The notes below the pieces were generated by a model. That model worked only from the letters and a program-made list of their open reading frames with translations. It did not search any database and was not told where the DNA came from. The translations under genes were made by a program, and so were the position numbers. Positions 1 through 7,832 of a stretch of DNA of 11,599 bases are shown here, in pieces (position 1 is the first letter of the stretch; each line of letters opens with the position of its first letter). This stretch comes from an uncultured Lachnospira sp. (GTDB lineage: Bacteria > Bacillota > Clostridia > Lachnospirales > Lachnospiraceae), in contig CAKRKK010000059.1 of the NCBI GenBank assembly GCA_934358235.1, positions 1-11,599 of the forward strand, written 5' to 3'.

Positions 1-2
1 GA

Positions 3-1100
3 CCTACAGTTGTAAAGGCACTTTGCCTTCACATAGCACACGACTGCAATCTTGCATGCAGGTACTGTTTTGCAGAGGAGGGGGAATACCACGGAAGAAG
101 AGCTCTTATGAGCTTTGAGGTTGGTAAAAAGGCACTTGATTTTCTTGTTGCTAATTCTGGTTCAAGAAAGAATCTTGAGGTTGATTTCTTTGGTGGTGAG
201 CCTACTATGAATTTTGAGGTTGTAAAGCAGCTTGTTGAATACGGAAGAAGCCTTGAGAAAGAGCATAACAAGAATTTCAGATTTACACTTACAACTAATG
301 GAGTTCTTCTTAATGATGAAATACTTGATTTCGCTAACAAAGAGATGGGAAATATCGTACTCAGTATAGATGGACGTAAGGAGATTAATGACCTTATGCG
401 TCCAACAAGAAATAATCATGGAAGCTCATATGATATTATTATGCCTAAGTTCAAGAAGGTTGCCAAGAGCCGTAACCAGATGAACTACTATGTAAGAGGC
501 ACATTTACACATAATAATCTCGACTTCTCAGAGGATGTTTTACATTTAGCAGATGAAGGCTTTGAACAGATATCGGTCGAACCGGTTGTTGCACAGCCAA
601 CAGATTCATATGCAATAAGAGAAGAAGACCTTCCAGTTATATTTGAGCAGTATGATAAGCTTGCAAAGGAAATCATAAAGAGAAAGAAGGCTGGTAACGG
701 ATTTAACTTCTTCCACTTTATGATAGATTTAAGTGGCGGTCCTTGTGTAGCAAAGAGACTGTCAGGATGTGGTTCAGGATGTGAGTATTTAGCAGTTACT
801 CCTTGGGGTGATTTCTATCCATGCCATCAGTTTGTAGGTAACGAAGATTTCCTTATGGGTAATGTTGATGAAGGTATTACACGTAATGATATAAGAGATA
901 GTTTTAAGAATTGTAATGTATATTCAAAGGAAAAGTGTAAGAACTGTTTTGCTAAGTTCTATTGTAGTGGTGGGTGTGCCGCGAACTCTTACAACTTCCA
1001 CGGAAACATTAATGATGCTTATGATGTTGGCTGTGAGATGCAGAAGAAGAGAATTGAATGTGCAATTATGATAAGGGCTGCGATGGCAGAGGAAGATTAA
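3..1100 (+). CDS. scfB: SCIFF peptide maturase, radical SAM/SPASM (5' truncated)
   Basis: This reading frame is open from base 3, so the gene enters from the left edge; the ATG at 108 is internal. The radical SAM signature CNLACRYC is encoded at 45-68, before that ATG. Its three cysteines bind the 4Fe-4S cluster that cleaves S-adenosylmethionine. A GGEP motif (SAM binding) follows near 200. The C-terminal third is a cysteine-rich SPASM domain: a GCGSGCEYLAVTPWG stretch, then PCHQF, CKNC and CSGGC, which hold auxiliary Fe-S clusters. The overall sequence matches the family that makes thioether crosslinks in the small six-cysteine peptide SCIFF (a ranthipeptide; CteB of Clostridium thermocellum is the studied example). 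From the family length (about 450 residues, from memory) roughly 90 N-terminal residues are missing here, which would hold the peptide-recognition region. secDF follows after 36 nt with no terminator, suggesting cotranscription. The biological role of SCIFF is unknown. Confidence 0.93.
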   Translation, partial: PTVVKALCLHIAHDCNLACRYCFAEEGEYHGRRALMSFEVGKKALDFLVANSGSRKNLEVDFFGGEPTMNFEVVKQLVEYGRSLEKEHNKNFRFTLTTNGVLLNDEILDFANKEMGNIVLSIDGRKEINDLMRPTRNNHGSSYDIIMPKFKKVAKSRNQMNYYVRGTFTHNNLDFSEDVLHLADEGFEQISVEPVVAQPTDSYAIREEDLPVIFEQYDKLAKEIIKRKKAGNGFNFFHFMIDLSGGPCVAKRLSGCGSGCEYLAVTPWGDFYPCHQFVGNEDFLMGNVDEGITRNDIRDSFKNCNVYSKEKCKNCFAKFYCSGGCAANSYNFHGNINDAYDVGCEMQKKRIECAIMIRAAMAEED

Positions 1101-1136
1101 AAATATATGTATTGAAGGGAGTATTAAAAAGGTAAC

Positions 1137-3377
1137 ATGAAGTACAATTTAACTAAGAAGATCAGCTATAGCATTATCATTCTTGTTTTACTTGTAGGTC
1201 TGACACTTACAACGTTCTTTGGAATGAATGGAAAAGGCTATGGCAGTGCCAAGGACATCAATCTTGGTCTTGACCTGGCAGGTGGTGTCAGCATAACATA
1301 TGAGATTCAGGAGGATAATCCAACCTCACAGGATATTGAGGATACCATTTATAAGCTTGAAAAACGTATAGAGGGAAGAAGTACAGAATCCCAGGTATAC
1401 AAGGAAGGCGATAAGAGAATAACAGTTGAGATTCCTGGCGTAACAGATGCTAATGAGATTCTTACCGAATTAGGAACACCTGGTTCTCTTGAATTCCTTG
1501 ATTATACTGGATATACTGCATGGTCACAGGGACAGGAGTACACACCACTCCTTACCGGTTCAGATGTTAAGGCAGCACAGGCATATTCAGATACATCTTC
1601 TAATGAGAGTACACCATATGGTGTATCACTTACATTTACAGATGAGGGCTCAGATAAGTTTGCTGATGCTACATCTAAGAATATAGGAAGCAGAATATAC
1701 ATCATATATGATGGCTCTGTTGTCAGCTATCCTACAGTTAACACAGCAATAACAGGTGGTAGTGCATCTATCACAGGAATGGAAACATACGAAGCAGCGG
1801 ATAATCTTGCTACATATATAAGAATTGGTTCTATTCCACTTACACTTAAGGAAGCCAGCTCTAATATAGTAGGTGCACAGTTAGGACAGGATGCTATTCA
1901 TTCAAGTCTTATTGCAGCAGGTATAGGCTTCGTGCTTTTATGCATATTTATGATTGCTATATACAGAGTGCCAGGTGTTGTTGCAACACTTTCACTTATA
2001 ATATACACAACACTCGTTCTTTTCCTTGTAAGTGTATACGATCTTACATTGACACTTCCTGGTATAGCAGGTATTATCCTTGGTATCGGTATGGCGGTTG
2101 ATGCTAATGTTATCATATATACACGTATCAGAGAAGAGATTGCTGCTGGAAGAAGTGTTGAAAATGCTATTCTTGCAGGTTACAACAAGGCTACCTCAGC
2201 TATTGTAGATGGTAATGTTACAACTCTTATTGCAGCTATTGTTCTTTATATATTTGGTACAGGTCCTGTTAAGGGCTTTGCTATAACTCTTGCAGTTGGT
2301 AATATTGTATCTATATTTACAGCGCTTGTTATTACAAAGGTTATAATGAAGCTGTTTTATAACTTTGGCCTTACAAAGCCAGGTATGTATGGAAAGACAG
2401 TTCATAGAAGAACATATAATATACTTTCTTTAAGAAAATGGACTATTACAGTATCAGTTGTTCTTATAATTGTTGGTTTTGTAACTATGGGCGTACAGAG
2501 TGCAGTAGGCAACAGAGCACTTAATTTCAGCCTTGAGTTCGTTGGTGGTTCAACAACAAGCTTTACCTTTGATAAGGAATATTCACAGTCAGAGATAGAA
2601 AATGGTATTATTCCTGTTATAAGAGAAGCGGCTGGCATAACAGAGGTGCAGCAGCAGAAGGTTCAGAATTCAACAAAGGTAACATTTAAGACAAAAGATC
2701 TTTCACTTGAACAAAGAGAAGCAATTGAAACAGCGGTTACTGAAAAGTATCCTCTTCAGGAGGGTTCTATAGTTGAATCTGACACAATCAGTTCATCAGT
2801 CAGCAGTACTATGAAGAAGAATGCTATTCTTTCAGTTGTACTTGCAACAATCGCTATGCTTATATACATTTTTGCCAGATTCAGAGATATCAAGTTTGCA
2901 CTTGCTGCAGTTATGGCTCTTTTACAGGATGTATTAGTAGTTATTACATTTTATGCAGTATTCAGAGTACCAGTAGGTAACACATTTATAGCTTGTATGC
3001 TTACTATCGTAGGTTATTCTATTAATGGTACTATTATTATCTTTGACAGAATCAGGGAATTATTAAAGAGTGCTAATTCTAAGACTAATATAACAGAGCT
3101 TGTTAACTCAGCAGTAACAAGTACAATAACAAGAAATATTAATACAACAATAACAACTCTTATTATGCTTGTTATGCTTTATATTCTTGGTGTTACATCA
3201 GTAAAAGAGTTTTCACTTCCTCTTATTGTAGGTATTATCTGTGGATTCTACTCTTCAGTATTCCTTACAAGCTCATTCTGGTATATACTTGGTGGCAAGA
3301 ATAGAGGCGTTATAGATGAGGCTGTAAGTAAGAAAGCGAAAGCAGCCAAGATAGGTCCTGATGGAGCTCAGGTTTAA
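1137..3377 (+). CDS. secDF: SecDF fused protein-export membrane protein
   Basis: This 746-residue protein is SecD and SecF fused in one chain. It uses the proton motive force to help complete export of proteins passing through SecYEG. The N-terminus has a transmembrane helix (about residues 9-29). The SecD motif LGLDLAGG (43-50) opens the periplasmic-type P1 region, and the SecD membrane block carries GMAVDANVIIYTRIREE, with Asp322 the expected proton-path acid. The SecF half starts with a helix near 435, has FVGGSTTSFTF, and its own membrane block carries GYSINGTIIIFDRIRE. There Gly631 (codon GGT) sits where an Asp (GYSIND) is usual; the conserved Arg downstream is present (Arg666). Single-chain SecDF is known in Bacillus and many Firmicutes. 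The start ATG has AAAAAGG only 4 nt upstream and a GAAGGGAG 15 nt upstream, so ribosome-site use is ambiguous. The flanking scfB and recJ genes are on the same strand. Confidence 0.96.
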   Translation: MKYNLTKKISYSIIILVLLVGLTLTTFFGMNGKGYGSAKDINLGLDLAGGVSITYEIQEDNPTSQDIEDTIYKLEKRIEGRSTESQVYKEGDKRITVEIPGVTDANEILTELGTPGSLEFLDYTGYTAWSQGQEYTPLLTGSDVKAAQAYSDTSSNESTPYGVSLTFTDEGSDKFADATSKNIGSRIYIIYDGSVVSYPTVNTAITGGSASITGMETYEAADNLATYIRIGSIPLTLKEASSNIVGAQLGQDAIHSSLIAAGIGFVLLCIFMIAIYRVPGVVATLSLIIYTTLVLFLVSVYDLTLTLPGIAGIILGIGMAVDANVIIYTRIREEIAAGRSVENAILAGYNKATSAIVDGNVTTLIAAIVLYIFGTGPVKGFAITLAVGNIVSIFTALVITKVIMKLFYNFGLTKPGMYGKTVHRRTYNILSLRKWTITVSVVLIIVGFVTMGVQSAVGNRALNFSLEFVGGSTTSFTFDKEYSQSEIENGIIPVIREAAGITEVQQQKVQNSTKVTFKTKDLSLEQREAIETAVTEKYPLQEGSIVESDTISSSVSSTMKKNAILSVVLATIAMLIYIFARFRDIKFALAAVMALLQDVLVVITFYAVFRVPVGNTFIACMLTIVGYSINGTIIIFDRIRELLKSANSKTNITELVNSAVTSTITRNINTTITTLIMLVMLYILGVTSVKEFSLPLIVGIICGFYSSVFLTSSFWYILGGKNRGVIDEAVSKKAKAAKIGPDGAQV

Positions 3378-3411
3378 TAAGCCAGATAAATATATAAAAA
3401 GATAATCAGGT

Positions 3412-3483
3412 AAATGCATCCATATTCAGATATATAGAATATATTGATTATATTCTGGCAGTCTGGAGTGGATGCATTTTAAT
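3412..3483 (+). terminator. Imperfect stem-loop after secDF, possible terminator
   Basis: The outer arms AAATGCATCCA (3412-3422) and TGGATGCATTT (3469-3479) pair perfectly over 11 bp. Inside, CAGA (3427-3430) can pair with TCTG (3462-3465), and AGAATATA (3436-3443) with TATATTCT (3449-3456) around a 5-nt loop. Only four T follow, three of them inside the stem, then AATATATATA. It is therefore a weak or partial Rho-independent terminator, an RNA-processing or stability element, or an attenuator between secDF and recJ. Confidence 0.5.
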
Positions 3484-3539
3484 ATATATAAAGAACTTTA
3501 CTAAAACCAGGCTATATATCAGATTGTGAGGAAAAGGTT

Positions 3540-5258
3540 ATGAAAAGTGACTGGAGAGTATATGCAAAGAAAGCAGAGTTTAAGCAGATAGCAGATAGGT
3601 ACGGGATAGACCAGGTCATTGCAAGAATTATAAGGAACAGGGATATATGTGATGCTTCTGATATCAATATGTACCTTAATGGCAGTATTAAGGATATGCA
3701 TAATCCTGAGAGCATGAAGGATTTAATGTGTGCTGCTGATATAATAATTGAAAAGATAAAAAGAAAATGCAGAATACGCATTATAGGTGATTATGATATA
3801 GATGGCATATGTTCTATATATATACTATATAAAGGGCTTATGCAGGCAGGTGCCGATGTTGATTATGTTGTTCCACATAGAATTAATGATGGATATGGAA
3901 TCAATGAAAAGCTTATAGATAATGCATTGGCAGAAAATATAGATACAATAATAACCTGTGATAATGGCATATCAGCATATAAACAGGTAAAGTATGCCAA
4001 GGATAATGGCATGACAGTAATAGTAACTGACCATCATGATGTTCCATTTGATGATGTAGAAGGGAAAAGAGAGTACCACATTCCGCCAGCCGATGCAGTA
4101 GTTAATCCGAAACAGGAGGATTGTAAGTATCCGTTTAAGTTACTGTGTGGGGCGGGAGTAGCTTATAAGCTTATAAGTATTGTATATAAACGTATAGGTG
4201 CTGATGTATTGGAGCTTGAAGAGTTCCTGGAATTTATGGCAATTGCAACCGTTGGAGATATAGTAGACCTTATAGATGAAAACAGAGTTGTTGTAAAGTA
4301 CGGACTTAAGCATATAGCACACACCAATAATATAGGACTTAGAACGCTTGTGGAGGAATGTGGGGTTGATATTAACGATATAAGCTCTTATCATATAGGC
4401 TTTGTAATAGGCCCCTGCCTTAACGCAAGTGGACGTTTAGATACAGCTAAAAAGGCTATTGAACTGATGATGTGTAAGAATAAGGAAAAGGCACGCACTA
4501 TGGCGAGGGAGCTTATAACACTTAATGATGAGCGTAAACAGATGACAGAGGAAGAAACAGCAAAGGCAGTTGAACTTGTTGAAGCTGAGGAAATGCTTAA
4601 GGATAAAGTGCTGGTTGTATATCTTCCTGATTGTCACGAAAGCATAGCAGGTATCATAGCTGGAAGAATTAAGGAACGCTACTATAGACCTACATTTGTC
4701 ATTACCAATTCAGAAGACAAAGCTAAGGGTTCAGGACGCTCGATAGAGGGCTATAATATGGCAGAGGAGATTAATAAATGTAAAAATGTTCTCACTAAAT
4801 ATGGTGGACATCCGATGGCTGCTGGTTTATCATTAGAAAAAGATAACATTGATATTTTCAGAAGAATGTTAAATGACAATACAACATTAACTGATAATGA
4901 TCTTATACCAAAGACCTGGATAGATGTTCCTATGCCACTTTCGTATATAAGCATGGGGCTTGTAAAGCAGTTAAAGCTGCTAGAGCCATTTGGAAAGGGC
5001 AATGAAAAGCCTGTATTTGCAGACAGGGGATTATATGTTAAATCAGCCAGACTTGTAGGACAGAATAAAAATGTACTAAGAATGGTATTAGAAGCAGATG
5101 ACGGCTGCCTTATGAATGCAGTACAGTTTGGCGTCAGCGAAGCGGATCTAATACCAGAACAGGGAAGCAGAATTCTGGTTGTTTATTATCCTGATATTAA
5201 TGTATATCGTGGAGAGCCATCACTTCAGATAGTAATCAAAGAATGGAAAAAACAGTAA
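3540..5258 (+). CDS. recJ: Single-stranded-DNA-specific exonuclease RecJ
   Basis: RecJ is a 5'-to-3' exonuclease on single-stranded DNA that acts in recombination and mismatch or base-excision repair, using divalent metal ions. The 572-residue protein shows the DHH phosphoesterase motifs in order: DYDIDG (84-89), a CDNG motif around Asp141, DHH (164-166), a TVGD motif around residue 240, and GPCLNASGR (291-299). The DHHA1 domain follows, with IAGIIAGRIKERYYRP and GGHPMAAG (422-429), and a C-terminal OB-like region. Length is typical for Firmicute RecJ. In GPxLNAxGR the third residue is Cys rather than the frequent Arg, and motif I has Ile instead of Ala; all metal-binding Asp/His residues are present, so the enzyme should be active. 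The ATG at 3540 is preceded by GAGGAAAAGG at normal distance. It lies 162 nt after secDF, the spacer holding a stem-loop, and 32 nt before the lipoprotein. Confidence 0.95.
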   Translation: MKSDWRVYAKKAEFKQIADRYGIDQVIARIIRNRDICDASDINMYLNGSIKDMHNPESMKDLMCAADIIIEKIKRKCRIRIIGDYDIDGICSIYILYKGLMQAGADVDYVVPHRINDGYGINEKLIDNALAENIDTIITCDNGISAYKQVKYAKDNGMTVIVTDHHDVPFDDVEGKREYHIPPADAVVNPKQEDCKYPFKLLCGAGVAYKLISIVYKRIGADVLELEEFLEFMAIATVGDIVDLIDENRVVVKYGLKHIAHTNNIGLRTLVEECGVDINDISSYHIGFVIGPCLNASGRLDTAKKAIELMMCKNKEKARTMARELITLNDERKQMTEEETAKAVELVEAEEMLKDKVLVVYLPDCHESIAGIIAGRIKERYYRPTFVITNSEDKAKGSGRSIEGYNMAEEINKCKNVLTKYGGHPMAAGLSLEKDNIDIFRRMLNDNTTLTDNDLIPKTWIDVPMPLSYISMGLVKQLKLLEPFGKGNEKPVFADRGLYVKSARLVGQNKNVLRMVLEADDGCLMNAVQFGVSEADLIPEQGSRILVVYYPDINVYRGEPSLQIVIKEWKKQ

Positions 5259-5290
5259 GAGAAGATTTATATTTGGAAAAGAGGAATGAT

Positions 5291-6343
5291 ATGAAGAAGA
5301 GATTAAGTAAAGTAGCAGCATTTATGCTTATATTAGTTGTTGCGTGTTCTGTTCTTGCAGGATGCCAGCAAAATAATAAGGCTGATAATGACAATGGCGG
5401 TAATGGGAAACAGAAGGAAGAACAGACAGATGGCACAGGCACAGCATATACAAGCCAGGATATAAAGGTGGCTGCACTTAAAGGACCAACAGCAATGGGA
5501 ATGGTTAAGCTGATGGACAATAATGAAGCAGGAAAGACAGCTAATAATTATACCTTTCAGATAGAGGCGGCAGCAGATTCATTCACAGCAGAGCTTATAA
5601 AGGGAGATATACAGATAGCTGCGATGCCATGTAATGCAGCAGCAACACTTTATAATAAGAGCCAGGGAAAAGTATCAGTAGTTGGCATAAATACTCTTGG
5701 TGTGTTATATATACTGGATAATAAGGAACAGGTCAAGTCAGTAGCTGATCTTAAAGGAAAGACTATATATACAACGGGAAAAGGTACAACGCCAGAATAT
5801 ACATTAAGATATCTTCTTACTGCAAATGGTATTAATCCAGATAAGGATGTCACAATTGAATTCAAATCGGAGGCTGCTGAGGTAGCAGCAATTATGGCAG
5901 CTGCAAAGGATGAAACGGTAGTAATGCTTCCACAGCCCTTTGCAACAACTGTTCTTATGAAGAACCAGTCTGTAAAAATAGCATTGGATGTAACAGCAGA
6001 ATGGGAAAAGACTGCTAATGACGGCAGTAGTGTTGTAACGGGAGTTGTAGTAGTTAATACTGAATACTATAATAAGAATAAAACAGCGGTTGAAAAGTTT
6101 CTGGAAGAATATAAAACTTCAGTAGATTATGTAAATGAGAATGTAGATACAGCTTCAGAGCTTGTTGAAAAGTATGATATTACTAAAGCGGCAGTAGCAA
6201 AGCAGGCTATACCTAAGTGTAATATAACACTTATAACAGGTGAAGCCGCTAAGCTTAAGATAAGCAGCTATCTTAAGGTATTATATGATGCGAATCCTGC
6301 TGCAGTAGGCGGTAAGCTGCCAGAGGAGGAATTCTATAAATAA
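5291..6343 (+). CDS. ABC transporter solute-binding lipoprotein (NMT1/SsuA-like)
   Basis: I place the start at the ATG at 5291: AGAGGA lies 5 nt upstream and translation begins with a classic lipoprotein signal (MKKRLSK, a hydrophobic stretch, then LAGC with the lipidated Cys at residue 25). An upstream ATG at 5243, overlapping recJ, would bury this signal behind 16 charged residues and is unlikely. The mature part has a Gly/Asn/Lys/Glu-rich linker to about residue 55, then a periplasmic-binding fold of the TauA/SsuA/NMT1 kind: IKVAALKGPTAMGMVKLM at the start of lobe 1, LIKGDIQIAAMP, SVADLKGKTIY, and MLPQPFATTVL. Relatives bind sulfonates, pyrimidine precursors of thiamine, nitrate or similar small solutes; the ligand cannot be read from sequence. 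No permease or ATPase gene is next to it: a hairpin-rich spacer and convergent genes follow. It is 32 nt from recJ and probably cotranscribed with it. Confidence 0.88.
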   Translation: MKKRLSKVAAFMLILVVACSVLAGCQQNNKADNDNGGNGKQKEEQTDGTGTAYTSQDIKVAALKGPTAMGMVKLMDNNEAGKTANNYTFQIEAAADSFTAELIKGDIQIAAMPCNAAATLYNKSQGKVSVVGINTLGVLYILDNKEQVKSVADLKGKTIYTTGKGTTPEYTLRYLLTANGINPDKDVTIEFKSEAAEVAAIMAAAKDETVVMLPQPFATTVLMKNQSVKIALDVTAEWEKTANDGSSVVTGVVVVNTEYYNKNKTAVEKFLEEYKTSVDYVNENVDTASELVEKYDITKAAVAKQAIPKCNITLITGEAAKLKISSYLKVLYDANPAAVGGKLPEEEFYK

Positions 6344-6391
6344 TATTTTGTTTAAGCAACTTTCATTAAATTACTTTTGACGATTTAAGAT

Positions 6392-6468
6392 GCCGGGGTG
6401 ATAAACAGGCTTTAGCAGATGTCAGAAATTTCAAGTACATCTTACTAAAGTCTGCATATCATCCCGGC
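6392..6468 (+). other. 77-nt long imperfect hairpin in convergent spacer
   Basis: The sequence folds on itself almost end to end. Bases 6392-6403 pair with 6457-6468 (12 bp, one G-U), C6406 and 6407-6415 pair with 6445-6454 (10 bp, one G-U), and 6417-6422 pair with 6437-6442 (6 bp), with a 14-nt loop at 6423-6436. The stem base is GC-rich (GCCGGGGTGATA). No T-run follows on the plus strand (only CTATTATATT), and none on the minus strand, so it is not a standard Rho-independent terminator, though its place after the lipoprotein gene suggests transcript-end protection or bidirectional termination. A small non-coding RNA or a miniature palindromic repeat are alternatives. Confidence 0.6.
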
Positions 6469-6482
6469 TATTATATTGGAAG

Positions 6483-6502
6483 TTATTAAAGTGATTTAAT
6501 AA
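6483..6502. repeat. Short perfect inverted repeat
   Basis: TTATTAAA (6483-6490) and TTTAATAA (6495-6502) are an 8-bp perfect inverted repeat with a 4-nt GTGA loop, located between the long hairpin and the hairpin at the end of the CLC gene. All pairs are A-T, so it is weak as an RNA structure. Confidence 0.4.
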
Positions 6503-6541
6503 TAGAAAGCTTACATAAATAAACAAACAACAGGCTTTCTA
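6503..6541 (-). terminator. Stem-loop directly after CLC stop codon
   Basis: TAGAAAGCTT (6503-6512) pairs with AGGCTTTCTA (6532-6541): 10 bp with one G-U, and a 19-nt A-rich loop. On the minus strand it starts one base after the TGA of the CLC gene and is followed by TTATTAAAT. It is a plausible but weak 3' end for the CYTH-CLC transcript, because the loop is long and the T-run is broken. Confidence 0.45.
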
Positions 6542-6542
6542 A

Positions 6543-7832
6543 TCAATGCGACCTTCTATTAATATATTCTGTCTTATACTTTGAATACACAATCTTCTGG
6601 CTGTTATATAAGCTGTAATAACCTGAAAGCATATAACTTATGGCGATACAGATTATGACGAATTTCATAGATGATAATCCAAACATCTCTATTGATATAA
6701 TAAATGAGGTAAGTGGACAGTTAGTGACACCACAGAATACACTTACCATGCCACATGCAGCACATAAGCCAACTGGAAGACCAAATATTGGAGCCAGAAA
6801 GCTTCCAAGCGTAGCACCAACAAAAAGGGTAGGAACTATTTCGCCACCTTTAAAGCCACCTCCAAGAGTTGCTGCTGTAAAGAGCATTTTCAGGATAAAA
6901 ACATACCAGGCACAACTGCTAATAAAGCTTGAGGCAATCATAGGAGCACCAGCACCAAGATAATCAGTTGTCTGAAATAGTAAACGCAGTACAATAACTA
7001 TAATGCCGGCAATGACTATTCTTATGTAAGGATTTACAATATATGTTGAGTACAGCTTTGCAGAGGTGTGAAGTATATAGCAGAAGGCAATACTTACAAG
7101 TGCGAAAAGTACTGACATGATAAGGAAACGCACGCCTGTTGATATATTGAATCCGCAGGCTTCTCCTATGGCAAAGGCAGTCGGGGTGACACCCAGCAGG
7201 CTGGCTATTCCCTGTGCAATAAGAGCTGATATAATACAAGGAACAAGTGCAGCGTAATACATAACACCAACGCTTATGACCTCCATTGAGAATATAGCAG
7301 CAGATATAGGCGTTCCGAATAAGGCTGAAAAACATGCGCTCATGCCGCACATAATCATAATACGTGTATCCTTATCATCAAAATGAAACAGCTTGGCAAA
7401 GAAATCACCAAGAGAGCCTCCTACCTGTAAGGCTGCACCCTCACGTCCAGCCGAGCCGCCACATAAATGTGTGAGTAGTGTAGATATTATAATTAATGGA
7501 GCAACTTTTACGGGAACCTCAACATTTGACTGGATTGCTGATATAACCAGATTAGTTCCGGTATTATTAGTTTCGTGTGCAAGTCTGTATAAAAATATAA
7601 TTATTATACCAGCTAATGGGAGCAGGTATAATGTAAAGCTGTAGGTTGTCCTAAGATTAGTTACATATTGCAGTGCCTTATAGAAGACAGCACCAACAAA
7701 GCCGATGACAGTTCCTAAAAGAGAAGAACATAGCAGCCATTTAATCAGAGTATAAGCAGCCATACGTGCACGCTGGAGTGTTTCCAGCGTTATATCGGGA
7801 TGTATATCTAATATGTCAGTTAATCTTTTCAT
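6543..7832 (-). CDS. CLC-family anion channel/antiporter, fluoride-clade-like
   Basis: This 429-residue polytopic membrane protein belongs to the CLC chloride channel/transporter family. GREG at 129-132 supplies the gating glutamate (Glu131), FSMEV at 181-185 is the usual mid-protein helix motif, and GGFKGGEIVP at 325-334 stands where chloride-type CLCs have GxFxP. The first selectivity motif reads GTNLV (92-96) rather than GSGIP, and the residue after GREG is Ala rather than Pro. From memory, GGFKGGE together with a non-GSGIP first motif is seen in the CLC-F (fluoride/proton antiporter) clade and its close relatives, so fluoride efflux is a serious possibility but unproven. No cytoplasmic CBS domains are present. 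The ATG overlaps the stop of the CYTH gene (TAATG), and AGAGG lies about 9 nt upstream within that gene, which indicates translational coupling. Confidence 0.9.
   Translation of the reverse strand: MKRLTDILDIHPDITLETLQRARMAAYTLIKWLLCSSLLGTVIGFVGAVFYKALQYVTNLRTTYSFTLYLLPLAGIIIIFLYRLAHETNNTGTNLVISAIQSNVEVPVKVAPLIIISTLLTHLCGGSAGREGAALQVGGSLGDFFAKLFHFDDKDTRIMIMCGMSACFSALFGTPISAAIFSMEVISVGVMYYAALVPCIISALIAQGIASLLGVTPTAFAIGEACGFNISTGVRFLIMSVLFALVSIAFCYILHTSAKLYSTYIVNPYIRIVIAGIIVIVLRLLFQTTDYLGAGAPMIASSFISSCAWYVFILKMLFTAATLGGGFKGGEIVPTLFVGATLGSFLAPIFGLPVGLCAACGMVSVFCGVTNCPLTSFIISIEMFGLSSMKFVIICIAISYMLSGYYSLYNSQKIVYSKYKTEYINRRSH

Noticed and set aside
108..1100. Treating the first gene as a complete 330-residue protein starting at base 108
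   Set aside because: The frame is open to the window edge and the radical SAM cysteines lie before base 108, so the gene is truncated on the left.
5243..5290. In-frame upstream ATG that would extend the lipoprotein by 16 residues and overlap recJ
   Set aside because: The extension puts charged residues before the signal peptide and lacks a good ribosome site; the ATG at 5291 has AGAGGA and begins a standard lipoprotein signal.
6964..7350. Minus-strand open frame of 128 codons within the CLC gene
   Set aside because: It overlaps the CLC gene in another frame; Cys/Tyr-rich low-quality translation typical of a shadow frame.
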